Shown here: positions 31,084 through 40,357 of the stretch, one piece after another
Layout: the number at the start of each line of letters is the position of its first letter
Position numbering within the stretch: the first letter of the stretch is position 1
From: JANQIV01 sp050117315
GTDB lineage: Bacteria; Bacteroidota; Ignavibacteria; Ignavibacteriales; Melioribacteraceae
Length of the DNA: 64,000 bases
Direction: 5' to 3'
Assembly (NCBI GenBank): GCA_050117315.1
Contig: JASFMY010000001.1
Coordinates: 62,001-126,000, forward strand
Notes under the pieces: generated by a model
What the model saw: the letters and a program-made list of their open reading frames with translations, nothing else
What the model was told of the DNA's origin: nothing
Database searches by the model: none
Translations under genes and position numbers: made by a program

Positions 31084-31253
31084 TTCCTCCTTCTTGCAGA
31101 TTTATTCTTGTTTGAGATTTATAAAGTGTTATTGGATATATTTAATGTCATCGAATCAGATTCTCTACCTAACAGTTACTCCTAATAAGTCTTAAAAAAT
31201 TTGTTTTGTTTATTGTTATTTTTATAAAAACACACAATAAATTCTTTTACATT

Positions 31254-31347
31254 TTATTGAATTGTAAAAGGTACACTTACTTCTACGGGAATACTTTCTT
31301 CAAGTATAATATCTTCTTTATCATAAGAAAGAGGATAAATAATGTAT
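31254..31347 (-). pseudogene. 3' remnant of a lost gene
   Basis: The minus strand reads 'YIIYPLSYDKEDIILEESIP' followed by 'VEVSVPFTIQ' and a stop at 31254-31256. The acidic, strand-like composition looks like the end of a real protein, but it is closed by a stop just upstream at about 31346. No start is available. The rest of the 31,084-31,452 gap shows nothing recognisable. Confidence 0.4.
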
Positions 31348-31452
31348 TAGTTTTCTAAACTCTCTCTAATTAGGTATATAATTTTGTTTAATATGAGGAC
31401 TGAGATTATTTTTATAATTATGAGAGTATAGATAACATGAATAGGAAAATTT

Positions 31453-33561
31453 TTAACTCCTCTTTTTCTTCCAAGTATCTTCATCTTTGAATTTTTTTGA
31501 ACCCTTTGGGAAAAGAGGCCTTTTTTTTCCTTCACGATAAAGTATTTTCCAGGTATCTTTTGGAAAAATTTCGTTCATATATAAAGGCTGAGGCAACCAT
31601 ACTCGAAAAAGGTTGTCTTCGGAATAGTTATTCCCTGCAGAGGCATAATCACACATAACAAGTTTTTTAACCTCATGATCAAAAAAGTGTGTATACCTAT
31701 ATAAAAACGGAACTTCAAATGCCATCCAGATTTTTTCAGGCTTTTCTTTCACAGCTTGTAATTCAACATATTTTACTGTTTGATCAAACGAAACAGGTTG
31801 AGGTAATACATACCGTAATCCTCCTAAATCATCTTTCTGAATCCACTCAGTATCTTCCGGGTATAACCAAAGACAATAGTCCGCCGGTTTTACCAGACGA
31901 TTATCAAGAGCAAGTACAACAGGTCCCCGCATTATTGCAAGTTCATTTACATTACCGGGACATTGAAGAATACGTCCCCTAAGATCAAGTTTAAGAACTA
32001 TTCTGTCTCCGTCCTGCCATGTCCTATGTACTGTCAGATACTCACCTGATGTTGCATTTAGATATTCCCCATTTACACTGACTTTGGTATTTTTACACCA
32101 GGCAGGAATACGTAAATTAATTGAATAGTCGGACGGTTGTTCTTGGCCAACTAAAATCTCAATTGAATCTGCTTCAGGATAAATGGTTTTTTGAATAAGC
32201 TTAACATTAGTCCCGTTTGGTAATGTTTGACTCCATTCACCGGGATTATATAGATTGATTACCAGCCCTGATTCTTGACACATTACCGACCACTTGGGCA
32301 CATTCAGCAATCCTCTAGGACCATTCGCCACACAGCAACTTGTTTTACAAGCAGGTACTTGCATCGGGCTGGGCATGCGTTCACCAATCAAAGGAGAAAA
32401 ATATGCCCACCAATCTCCGGTTTCATTGATAGCTCCAATTACTGAATTGTACAAAGTGATTTCCATTTGATCCGCCCACTTAGGCTCTCCGGTTAACCTT
32501 AATAATTGGTAACATAAGTTTATCCAAGTAACGGTAACGCAAGTTTCCATGGGTTGCTCCAGTAATTCAGCTTGCCGGAAGGCACCATCACACCATAGTT
32601 CAGATCTTGACCCTGATCCGACAATCATTATCTCCCTATCCAGCAAGCTCTGGGCAAAACTGGTTACTGCGTCCAGATACAAATTATTTCCTGTAGCTCT
32701 GTATAATTCACATAATCCTTCGTAACAAGACATCATTTCATAAGCTTTGGGAGATGATATGTTAACCGGAGGAACATTATTCAGAGCATCTTCGATAAGT
32801 CTTAATCCTTTTGATGTGTAAGCGTTGGGCTCACTCCATAAAGAAACCATATACAGTGCAAAATCAAGATATTTTTTTTCTCCTGAATACAAATAAGTTA
32901 ATACAACAGGTTGAAGAATCGATACAGACGACATTGATCCTAAAACCTGAAGACCGGTTTCGGTAAGTTTTTCTTTTCCAGGGCCAGCAATGCTTATCAG
33001 CTCATCAACCATTTTACAGGCAACATTTAATACTCTTGCATCGTTAGTTAATTCGTAGTTTGCTAACAGTCCTAATAATACATACTTGCGTCCCCAAATA
33101 TCCCAGTTCAGGAAAGTTTCTTCTCTAGGATAACTGCTAATTCTACCATCTGTTTCCTGCGTTTCTATCAATTTATTAATCGATGTCTCAATAATATTCT
33201 TATACTTTTCTGTAGGTTCGTATAAATAACCACTTATAGCTGACGTATACCATTTTCCCCAAAACTCACCCTTAAATTGCCCACCTCTATCTGTTTTACC
33301 TTTAAATGGTTGCACATATAAATCATAGTTTACCGACATGACACCATTTTTAATACATGAATCTATCCTTTGCCCCAATAAACCGTTCAATTTGATCTGC
33401 TGATTTTGGGGAGTAAATAATTTATCATGTTTTACCAATTGTAGATTTTGTCTTTCCTTAGGTAAAATACTACGTAAATCATCATCTTGTTTACACCCGG
33501 ATTGATTTAGTACAAGAAGGATGGTAAAAGAGATGATTAAAAAGTTGCAAAATATTTTCAT
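31453..33561 (-). CDS. GH127-like (DUF1680) beta-L-arabinofuranosidase-type lipoprotein
   Basis: About 702 residues from the ATG at 33561, which begins a lipoprotein signal with its Cys in 'NQSGC'; the open frame extends upstream to 33702 but without a signal. Helical barrel typical of GH127/GH146. The zinc/nucleophile residues known from this family are kept: 'METCVTVTWINL' (Glu-X-Cys near residue 338) and 'CKTSCCVANGPRGL' (Cys-Cys near residue 407). It probably removes a furanosidic side sugar. The C-terminus is unusually Lys-rich ('KKRPLFPKGSKKFKDE'). GH127 specificity is broader than arabinose, so the substrate is not fixed. Confidence 0.8.
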   Translation of the reverse strand: MKIFCNFLIISFTILLVLNQSGCKQDDDLRSILPKERQNLQLVKHDKLFTPQNQQIKLNGLLGQRIDSCIKNGVMSVNYDLYVQPFKGKTDRGGQFKGEFWGKWYTSAISGYLYEPTEKYKNIIETSINKLIETQETDGRISSYPREETFLNWDIWGRKYVLLGLLANYELTNDARVLNVACKMVDELISIAGPGKEKLTETGLQVLGSMSSVSILQPVVLTYLYSGEKKYLDFALYMVSLWSEPNAYTSKGLRLIEDALNNVPPVNISSPKAYEMMSCYEGLCELYRATGNNLYLDAVTSFAQSLLDREIMIVGSGSRSELWCDGAFRQAELLEQPMETCVTVTWINLCYQLLRLTGEPKWADQMEITLYNSVIGAINETGDWWAYFSPLIGERMPSPMQVPACKTSCCVANGPRGLLNVPKWSVMCQESGLVINLYNPGEWSQTLPNGTNVKLIQKTIYPEADSIEILVGQEQPSDYSINLRIPAWCKNTKVSVNGEYLNATSGEYLTVHRTWQDGDRIVLKLDLRGRILQCPGNVNELAIMRGPVVLALDNRLVKPADYCLWLYPEDTEWIQKDDLGGLRYVLPQPVSFDQTVKYVELQAVKEKPEKIWMAFEVPFLYRYTHFFDHEVKKLVMCDYASAGNNYSEDNLFRVWLPQPLYMNEIFPKDTWKILYREGKKRPLFPKGSKKFKDEDTWKKKRS

Positions 33562-33780
33562 AAATATTTTTGAAAGATTCAAATGACTTTTATAATTGCC
33601 GTTCAGTTTTATATGATTAATATTTCTATTTGCATAAATCCAACAAAGGGAATAATTCTGTAATTGTAGTAAATGCTTAATGTGCATCTCATTACTCACC
33701 AACGGTATATCATTAGTGTAGATAAAGAAATCGGACTCCTCCGATTCAACTGTTTTGACTTTAGTTTAGAACAACGGGTA

Positions 33781-36700
33781 TCATTTGTATTTTACCAAAA
33801 GTTGAACAGATTCCTGATTCCGAGGCAACGTAATCATTTTTCTGGTGGCATCCCAGTTTGTCCATCTCTCTCCATTCACTGTTACGGATTGAATGGATTT
33901 TCGGAACGGATCGCGCAAAAACAGTAAGGTCTGCGGACTGTTCTCAGGCAACAAAATATCGGCGGCAATTGTATTGGGGTCTTTGCCTTGAGCCAACGAG
34001 TAGCTATATTCTCCAAACCTTGTGTGGACTCCGTTTAACTCAACTCTCAGTCCCGGTTCAAGCCAGCGTTCAGGAATTCCATTTCCCAGCCATACTTCAC
34101 CGTCTTTCTCTTCTATCAGTAAATCAATAATCTGGCTAACCACGCGGGCTTCGTCGGGGCATTTATAAAAAGGACCGCTTGCATGTTTCCACATTCGGTA
34201 CTCTTCCGACAGGGCAATCACATCTGGATAAAACAACGACGTAAAATTATTGTACAAGCTACGGATTGCCGCTTTGGTTTCCTGACGATCGAGATATACA
34301 CTTACCGGATTTTGTAGATTAGCCTGGAAAACCATACCGCCCCGGCTAAACCAGTATTCGTCATCTACCCAACCATGTGTATTCAAATTCATTGAAGTAG
34401 AAAGAGTAAGATTTTCTTCCCAATCATTTAGTATCCAATCTGTCATAGGAGACCGGGCATCAATAATCCCGGTTTTTAGAAGAGTAACAGGGCCATATAA
34501 CACTTCGCGGGTTGATGACAACCGTAATGTTGGGTAAATCCCTTTTTCATACCGGTCGTAATATTTCGATTTTTTTGAGCCAAAATAGCGAAAGCGCTGA
34601 TAAGGCCGGGTTGGCACATAAGGAACATACGTATTATTGCGTAGCCTCACCACAGGGCTCAACTCCATTGCCTGCTGTAAACTCGTAAGTATATCTTCCC
34701 GATAAGAATCAACTTCTTTTTTATAGTACTCCGCCCGGGGCATGTCAGCTTCACTAAGAGCCTCGGCCATAACCTTCATTCCTAAATAAGAGTATGCATT
34801 GGTGGCATACCAATACTTCCATTCAAAACAGTCTTCCAACATCCCGGCAGGGAGTAGCCCATAGTGTAAAACAGGATTCCCTTCGTTGTCTTTTATCTTG
34901 GTCTGGGCACGTTGTTCAATAATCCAGTCGGCTGCTTTCATCATTTGTGGAGCTGCTTTTTTAAGCCATGCATAGTCTTTAGAATACATAAAATGATGTG
35001 CAAGTCCCCACAGGACAGTTCCATGAGCCATATTATATCCTATTGCAGTCAAATCATTTTCTTCAGAAATTTTCACACCGTAAAACACCTCTTTCTGGTC
35101 GCCCGTGTAAGCACCCGGGAGCTTCCGGCTTCCCTGGAGTTTCAAAAATGTTTCAAGATAACTGTCAACGGTTTCAAAATCACCTAAGCGGTCCATCAAC
35201 ACGGTTTGAAAAATAGATTCATTAGCGTAAACAGGATAGCTAAACGATGCGGCAGGAACCATGTAAAGCCCACTTTCAGGGTCTTTTGTCACACTCATGC
35301 GAATGTGTGGAATAGTCGACTTTGACAACTGGTTGAAAACAGCCTCCGGCACATTAAAAACAGTATTCTTAGAGACCGTGTTGCGCCAATAATCTACAAC
35401 CCGGGTTCTTTCTTTAGTGAAATCAAGTTCAGTAAAAACAGATTTGTCAGAAGTGGTCAGGTTTCCGATAAAAGGGAAATAAAAATAGAAGGTCTCGGAA
35501 GAGCCAGGCCCCAGTTCGAATTCATAATGAATGCCTTGCATATTTCCTTCCCTGAATACTCCTGTTTTTAGCACATTCCCTATTGTATTCTTAGTATAAC
35601 AACGAATGTATTTTTTACCTTCTACCTGATCGAAAATAAATTCGTTTTCAAGCGTAATATCTGTTAGCGCCTGATTTCCCCCAAGCCATAAATGAGTTAC
35701 TTTTGAATTTAACGAAGGATTGGAAACTTTTAATTGTAGCATTAAAATGGCAGGAGTAAATTCGTCTCTACCTGGATCGAATGGCGAAAGCGGTTTGTTT
35801 TCTGCAAGTGTAACAAAAACTTCTTCATCAAATAAAAGTCCTTCGTGGTTCCAGTCGGCACTTATTACAGGCAAATAGTTATTGAGTATAGACATCCGGC
35901 TGTTTTCTTCATCCCTTTCGTATGAAGGGGTTTCTCCTGTTCCGAAGTTCCAGTCAAGTTCATCAACATTCCAATTGCAGAGAGAAAGGGCCTTACCCCT
36001 AGCTTTTACCCTATCCCTGTCGATAATAAGATTTCCTCCCCATTCCACGGCAAATTTTTGCCAACTGGCATCACATGCCAAAGGGAGGAAAATCCGTTCT
36101 CCGTTCTGATCCTGAAGAGGATTTTTGCGGGGAATTTCATTACTTGCTCTTTCATACGACTGTTCCGGTTCTTCATTAATCTGTTCACGGATATTTATAT
36201 TTTTTCCCTTAACGACTTCTGCACTTTGAAAAATAACCGGATCATCCGACCTGGTTATATATACATCAAAGTCGGGAATATAAATAGGGCCTTTCGACAG
36301 GTCGGACGGAGCAAAAGAAAAAGTTCCGCTGGAGGATTTGACCGTTATAATCGTTTCTTCATTTGAACCCGATAATAACTCATTAGCTGTTAAAGAACTT
36401 ACTATTATCCCTTTGTTATTGACAGAAGTATTAATACTCCACGAATTATCGTTATCTTTTTTATCTCCTTTTTCCCATTTCCAACCTGATAGTCCATCAA
36501 AAAAACCATTAAAAATTTCTATCTTCCCGGAAAGCTTTTGTATTTCTCTGTTTCCCTTTAAGAACTCAATTCGAATACTCTCTTCCTGAAGTTTTGCCAT
36601 GGAAAATACGTCAATCTTTTGTATTTCGTTCCGATATCTTTCCGGGAACTTCACCCTCATTTTCAGAGTTCTTCGATAAGTAGTCTTACCGGGGAGACGC

Positions 36701-37305
36701 TTTGCTTTGGGGATTTCATTTTCTTCCAGAGGTTGAAAAGTATAAATAATCTTGTTTCCCTCTATTGTTACGTTTGTGCTTGCAGTTATCCATTTCCCAT
36801 GCCATAGATCATCATCCATATCTTCATAAGAAGGCATATGCGGAGGGCTATCTGGCCAATTATATTGCCAGTATTCTATTTTCATAGAATCTGCAACCTC
36901 TTTGGTTACCTGGGAGTTGCAAAAAACTTCAAAACGCTGAACATCACGTGCATTCCACCAACGGACACCGATATTGTCAGCTTCATTTCCGCCGGATGGG
37001 AAAAAATCTTTTCCGGTTATTTCCTGCCCTAAAAGGGAATCAACTGAAGTCCAGTAGCACAATGTACCAAAACCAGTAATATTCAGATAATCTCCCTCTT
37101 CCGGGGAATCAGTACCTACCACTCCATAACCTGTTGAACCCAAAACAATAATATTTGCAAAAGAAAGTCCTGATTTACTTTCTTCTGAAATAACACGTCC
37201 GCTTATTGTTCCGGTTGAATTACTTTGTGCATAAAGTGAAATTTCTCCTGTTAAAGACGCCACAAAGATTAGTAATAGTATCATTATGAATATCTTCTTT
37301 TTCAT
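33781..37305 (-). CDS. Chimeric secreted protein: TonB-receptor-like N-terminus joined to a six-hairpin glycosidase-like protein
   Basis: 1174 residues. Signal peptide, then 'GTISGRVISEESKSGLSFAN' and 'IIVLGSTGYGVVGTD', which is the first half of a carboxypeptidase-regulatory-like domain as found at the start of TonB receptors (compare 27748-30723). The domain stops abruptly and an unrelated beta-rich region begins ('SPEEGDYLNITGFGTLCYW'). The C-terminal half is a six-hairpin barrel ('YNMAHGTVLWGLAHHFMYS', 'HYGLLPAGMLEDCFEWKYW'). Base composition is visibly richer in GC than its neighbours, suggesting transfer. An AGAGAGG site precedes the ATG. Enzyme family not identified. Confidence 0.65.
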   Translation of the reverse strand: MKKKIFIMILLLIFVASLTGEISLYAQSNSTGTISGRVISEESKSGLSFANIIVLGSTGYGVVGTDSPEEGDYLNITGFGTLCYWTSVDSLLGQEITGKDFFPSGGNEADNIGVRWWNARDVQRFEVFCNSQVTKEVADSMKIEYWQYNWPDSPPHMPSYEDMDDDLWHGKWITASTNVTIEGNKIIYTFQPLEENEIPKAKRLPGKTTYRRTLKMRVKFPERYRNEIQKIDVFSMAKLQEESIRIEFLKGNREIQKLSGKIEIFNGFFDGLSGWKWEKGDKKDNDNSWSINTSVNNKGIIVSSLTANELLSGSNEETIITVKSSSGTFSFAPSDLSKGPIYIPDFDVYITRSDDPVIFQSAEVVKGKNINIREQINEEPEQSYERASNEIPRKNPLQDQNGERIFLPLACDASWQKFAVEWGGNLIIDRDRVKARGKALSLCNWNVDELDWNFGTGETPSYERDEENSRMSILNNYLPVISADWNHEGLLFDEEVFVTLAENKPLSPFDPGRDEFTPAILMLQLKVSNPSLNSKVTHLWLGGNQALTDITLENEFIFDQVEGKKYIRCYTKNTIGNVLKTGVFREGNMQGIHYEFELGPGSSETFYFYFPFIGNLTTSDKSVFTELDFTKERTRVVDYWRNTVSKNTVFNVPEAVFNQLSKSTIPHIRMSVTKDPESGLYMVPAASFSYPVYANESIFQTVLMDRLGDFETVDSYLETFLKLQGSRKLPGAYTGDQKEVFYGVKISEENDLTAIGYNMAHGTVLWGLAHHFMYSKDYAWLKKAAPQMMKAADWIIEQRAQTKIKDNEGNPVLHYGLLPAGMLEDCFEWKYWYATNAYSYLGMKVMAEALSEADMPRAEYYKKEVDSYREDILTSLQQAMELSPVVRLRNNTYVPYVPTRPYQRFRYFGSKKSKYYDRYEKGIYPTLRLSSTREVLYGPVTLLKTGIIDARSPMTDWILNDWEENLTLSTSMNLNTHGWVDDEYWFSRGGMVFQANLQNPVSVYLDRQETKAAIRSLYNNFTSLFYPDVIALSEEYRMWKHASGPFYKCPDEARVVSQIIDLLIEEKDGEVWLGNGIPERWLEPGLRVELNGVHTRFGEYSYSLAQGKDPNTIAADILLPENSPQTLLFLRDPFRKSIQSVTVNGERWTNWDATRKMITLPRNQESVQLLVKYK

Positions 37306-37358
37306 ATTCCTCTCTCTTCAATCAAATGGTAATTTTTAATCTCTATGGGTTCAATTCT

Positions 37359-37374
37359 CCGCCGCTTGCGGTGG
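37359..37374. repeat. GC-rich palindrome in spacer
   Basis: CCGCCGC-TT-GCGGTGG, a near-perfect GC hairpin inside the AT-rich 37,306-37,583 spacer between the lacI-type gene and the chimeric glycosidase gene. It resembles the dispersed palindromic repeats seen elsewhere in the window. Nothing else is visible in this spacer. Confidence 0.45.
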
Positions 37375-37583
37375 GGTAGTTCATTTATTTGAGTTGCTTA
37401 TTAAAATTACTTTATTTTATATACGTTCTTATTTTATTCACATCAGATGCGACTACATATATATAATTCTTTAAGAGTACCACAATTCTTCGCATATGAT
37501 TATAGAGTTGAAACACATTATTGTTTATTGAGTTTTTTTTAAGAATATGAGAAATAAGGAAAAGTTATAATTAAGTAGTTTTT

Positions 37584-38603
37584 TTATCTTTGCACAACTT
37601 CTGAATCAATAATGATGTCATCTAATTTCTTAGTATCAGTATGTGATTCGATTAAATTTATCAACAAATCGGTTGAGGCTTTTCCCATCTTATACGGATT
37701 CTGAAATACCGTGTAAAACGGTACTCCCAATCTTGCAACGATATTATTATCTCCAAATTCCCCTAATATAATATCCTTTGGAATTGACAAACCAGAATCA
37801 ATAACTGCTTTTCCAGCTCCGTATGTAATTAACCCGCCGATGCTAACAATTCCGTCAATCTTAACTCCTTTTTTAATTAGTACTTGCATTTTGGCATAAC
37901 TATCACCAACGTCTCTAAAAGTTTGTAATACCAAATCAGGGTTGAATTCTATACCATTTTCTTCCAAAGCATTCTTGTAACCTTTAAATCTGTGTCGTGC
38001 GACCGGTATTCCAGTATTAGGACCTAGGAACAATATATTTTTTCTGCCTTCGTCAATTATTCTTTTTGTTAATTTATATGAAGCATTAATATCGTCTATT
38101 ATGACTGATTTAAAATCCAAATTATCTAGCTTTCTATCCCAGCAAACAAATTTAATATCTTCTTCTTCAAGATTTTTATATAATGAATAATTATTTTCGC
38201 TTCCAACAGCATTTAATAGAATCCCGTCTACTCCAATATCAGATAAGAATTCAAGCTTCTGTCTTTCTTTTGCATCATCCTCATCATGTACAAGTAATAA
38301 ACATTCATAACCTTTTATACTTGATTCTTCATACATGCCCCTAACAGCTTCCGAAAAAAAGGAAATACGTAAATCAGGAACCAGCACACCAAGAATTCTA
38401 CTTCTATTACTAATTAAGGACCTCGCTAAACGATTTGGACGATAACCTAATTCTTCGCATTTCTTTTTAACTCTTTCCCTTGTTTCTAATGATATATCAC
38501 TGCTGTCGCGCAATGCTTTGGAAACAGTAGCAGGAGTTAAAGACAAAACTTCAGCGATATCTTTTAATGTTAATTTCTTTCTTGTTCGTTTTTTATTATT
38601 CAT
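37584..38603 (-). CDS. LacI-family transcriptional regulator of the rhamnose/BMC genes
   Basis: 339 residues from the ATG at 38603. An in-frame extension to 38735 overlaps one operator copy and lacks a helix-turn-helix, so I reject it. N-terminal LacI helix-turn-helix 'LTLKDIAEVLSLTPATVSKA' plus hinge 'ERVKKKCEELGYRPNRLARS', then a periplasmic-binding-protein-like sensor domain ('LGVLVPDLRISFFSEAVRG', 'ILGEFGDNNIVARLGVPF'). Three operator-like palindromes lie upstream, and related sites lie before the outer-membrane gene and the microcompartment operon. It most likely represses these until a rhamnose-derived ligand binds. The ligand is inference. Confidence 0.92.
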   Translation of the reverse strand: MNNKKRTRKKLTLKDIAEVLSLTPATVSKALRDSSDISLETRERVKKKCEELGYRPNRLARSLISNRSRILGVLVPDLRISFFSEAVRGMYEESSIKGYECLLLVHDEDDAKERQKLEFLSDIGVDGILLNAVGSENNYSLYKNLEEEDIKFVCWDRKLDNLDFKSVIIDDINASYKLTKRIIDEGRKNILFLGPNTGIPVARHRFKGYKNALEENGIEFNPDLVLQTFRDVGDSYAKMQVLIKKGVKIDGIVSIGGLITYGAGKAVIDSGLSIPKDIILGEFGDNNIVARLGVPFYTVFQNPYKMGKASTDLLINLIESHTDTKKLDDIIIDSEVVQR

Positions 38604-38649
38604 AGGGATATTATTCACCTTAAAATAAATAATAGTAAAAGTTTTCTTA

Positions 38650-38668
38650 AAGCTTTTCGAAAAGGTTT
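38650..38668. promoter_or_regulatory. LacI-type operator 1
   Basis: AAGCTTTTCGAAAAGGTTT, a palindrome centred on CG, 47 bp upstream of the regulator's ATG at 38603. Same core (TTTTCGAAAA) as operators 2 and 3. Position suits autoregulation. Confidence 0.7.
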
Positions 38669-38747
38669 CAGTAAATATAATGAAAAAAATTGAATATAGA
38701 TATAGCTTCGCCACGTAAGTCACATAAATAATCAAATATTAAAAGGC

Positions 38748-38767
38748 AAACGTTTTCGAAAAGCTTT
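38748..38767. promoter_or_regulatory. LacI-type operator 2
   Basis: AAACGTTTTCGAAAAGCTTT, centred on CG. It lies in the segment that is duplicated at 40227 onwards, where the matching site differs by one base (operator 4). Confidence 0.75.
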
Positions 38768-38854
38768 AAGTGATTTTTTAAAAAAATTTCACCGAAGTAT
38801 CTTTCTTATCTAAAAGACTTTCTTATATGATTTTTACTATAAAGCATCCACCTT

Positions 38855-38874
38855 AATCCTTTTCGAAAAGCTTT
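38855..38874. promoter_or_regulatory. LacI-type operator 3
   Basis: AATCCTTTTCGAAAAGCTTT. The centre-to-centre distances of the three sites are about 99 and 107 bp, roughly nine and ten helical turns, which would allow looping by a tetramer or paired dimers. Confidence 0.65.
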
Positions 38875-38959
38875 AAGAAAGATAAAGCGGAAAAAAAATA
38901 ATGTCAAGTTAATTTTTGCCTATTGATTTTTTATTTTTATTTTTTATTGGATTTACTGC

Positions 38960-39290
38960 ACTAAAAATCAGTCTTATTGCTGTATTTCGGTTTTACCTAT
39001 TGGAACGATATCCCCTAATATCTTTTGAAGCAATTACGGATTTTGTAAAAAAATTGGCGACTTTCAGGTATCGCCTTGGGAACAAATTTAATTCCGTTAA
39101 CACAAAATGTGAGAATATTCGGAGGATGTGCAATTAGTATTGCATTAACATTCGTTTTCTTTTTTATCACCTTTTATTAAAACAAACTTTTCTTCTGTTA
39201 TGTATTTATCCATTCCCCATGTGGTTATAAAAAAAATCATCTTCTACTCTTGCCGTAAATGTTCCTTCAAGGCATGGCCACATCAACAAT
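38960..39290 (-). pseudogene. Decayed partial copy of the tandem aldolase gene
   Basis: Read against 40358-41650, this stretch matches the aldolase's 3' half in order: 38980-39056 matches 40385-40460, 39070-39160 matches 40660-40745, and 39160-39286 matches 40797-40929. About 200 bases between the first two blocks are missing, and substitutions and stops break the frame. The duplication also includes the flanking operator segment (38700-38770 matches 40227-40297). No product is expected. Confidence 0.85.
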
Positions 39291-39334
39291 AACGCCTCAC
39301 GGTTATAGGAAGTTATAACAATTCGTTCATCTCA

Positions 39335-40180
39335 TTATAACCATGAATAAGTTATCCCTATCTGTAAGGATTCCTTTGTTTGTGTTAGTAGTGATTGATC
39401 TTTTTCATAAAGAACTACATAATTAAAATTCACGTTAAGCCACGAATTAACTTTTGCCGTAATTGCATTGTCCCAGCGAACATCCCATACATCCAGACTT
39501 TCAAAACGAGTGAACAACCTTAATTTACCGCTATAAAGTAGATTTGTATCTACTAAAAAATTTAAATCGGTTACCGTCTCGAGACCTGTCTCAAATTTAA
39601 ATTTTTCTATTTCGTCTAAAGTTTCTTCATCATCTGTGTATTGAGTAAATTTGTCTGCAAAGACTTCCTGAAAAGCCAGACCGATACGAGGAATTATTTT
39701 TTTGTATTGATCGTAAGTAAATCCAAAAGTCTGAGTAATATAGCCCGGATCAAAAAAATCAGAAATATTTGGCGAGCCATTAACAGTATAATCGTAACCT
39801 TTTGTGATTTGTGTTCTAATAGAGTTGGAAAAATACGGACTGACCGACCATCCGACATTATAAGCTACTACAGCTTCCAAATAAAATTCGTTTTCTATTG
39901 TTTTGTATATGCTTCCTCCCGTTTTGGTTCGGCCATAGGAAGCCTTAACCTGATTTCTAAAGCCCCATAGATCACTTTCACGGTTCAGTTTGAAATTGCC
40001 GGACAAAGTCCAGGATACAGAATTGTCTCCACCTGCTTGCCAATTTGTAAATGAAATCTGATTTATTCCCAAACTCGTTACCAGGGAAGGGAACCATTTA
40101 TTCTTCAAGGAGTCAGGCGTTTGAGCATTAATAATAGCAACTATCAGAAATGTTAGTAAGGTAATCTTTTTTTTCATCAT
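39335..40180 (-). CDS. DUF3078-like outer-membrane protein
   Basis: 281 residues. The signal peptide ends 'VAIINAQ'; then 'ITSLGINQISFTNWQAGGDN'-type residues ('LGINQISFTNWQAGGDNSV') and alternating amphipathic strands throughout, ending in an aromatic 'GITYSWL', the pattern of a small beta-barrel and of the DUF3078 family. Function unknown; it may be a porin or outer-membrane accessory for the released sugar. Operator 4 lies about 100 bp upstream, putting it in the same predicted regulon as the microcompartment operon. Confidence 0.8.
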   Translation of the reverse strand: MMKKKITLLTFLIVAIINAQTPDSLKNKWFPSLVTSLGINQISFTNWQAGGDNSVSWTLSGNFKLNRESDLWGFRNQVKASYGRTKTGGSIYKTIENEFYLEAVVAYNVGWSVSPYFSNSIRTQITKGYDYTVNGSPNISDFFDPGYITQTFGFTYDQYKKIIPRIGLAFQEVFADKFTQYTDDEETLDEIEKFKFETGLETVTDLNFLVDTNLLYSGKLRLFTRFESLDVWDVRWDNAITAKVNSWLNVNFNYVVLYEKDQSLLTQTKESLQIGITYSWL

Positions 40181-40275
40181 TCTTTCCGTTCCAAAAATAT
40201 TTTTCTATTGATAAAAAATCTGTTATAAATGGCTTCGTCACGTAAGTCACATAAATAATAAGTTATTAAAAAGGC

Positions 40276-40295
40276 AAACGTTCTCGAAAAGCTTT
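40276..40295. promoter_or_regulatory. LacI-type operator 4
   Basis: AAACGTTCTCGAAAAGCTTT, between the end of the microcompartment operon (40358) and the DUF3078 gene start (40180). One base differs from operator 2, and the surrounding 70 bp are also duplicated. Confidence 0.7.
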
Positions 40296-40357
40296 GCTAA
40301 TTTTTGCCTGTTATTTTTTATAGAATTTATTTCACTAAGAATCTATCTTATAGAGCA

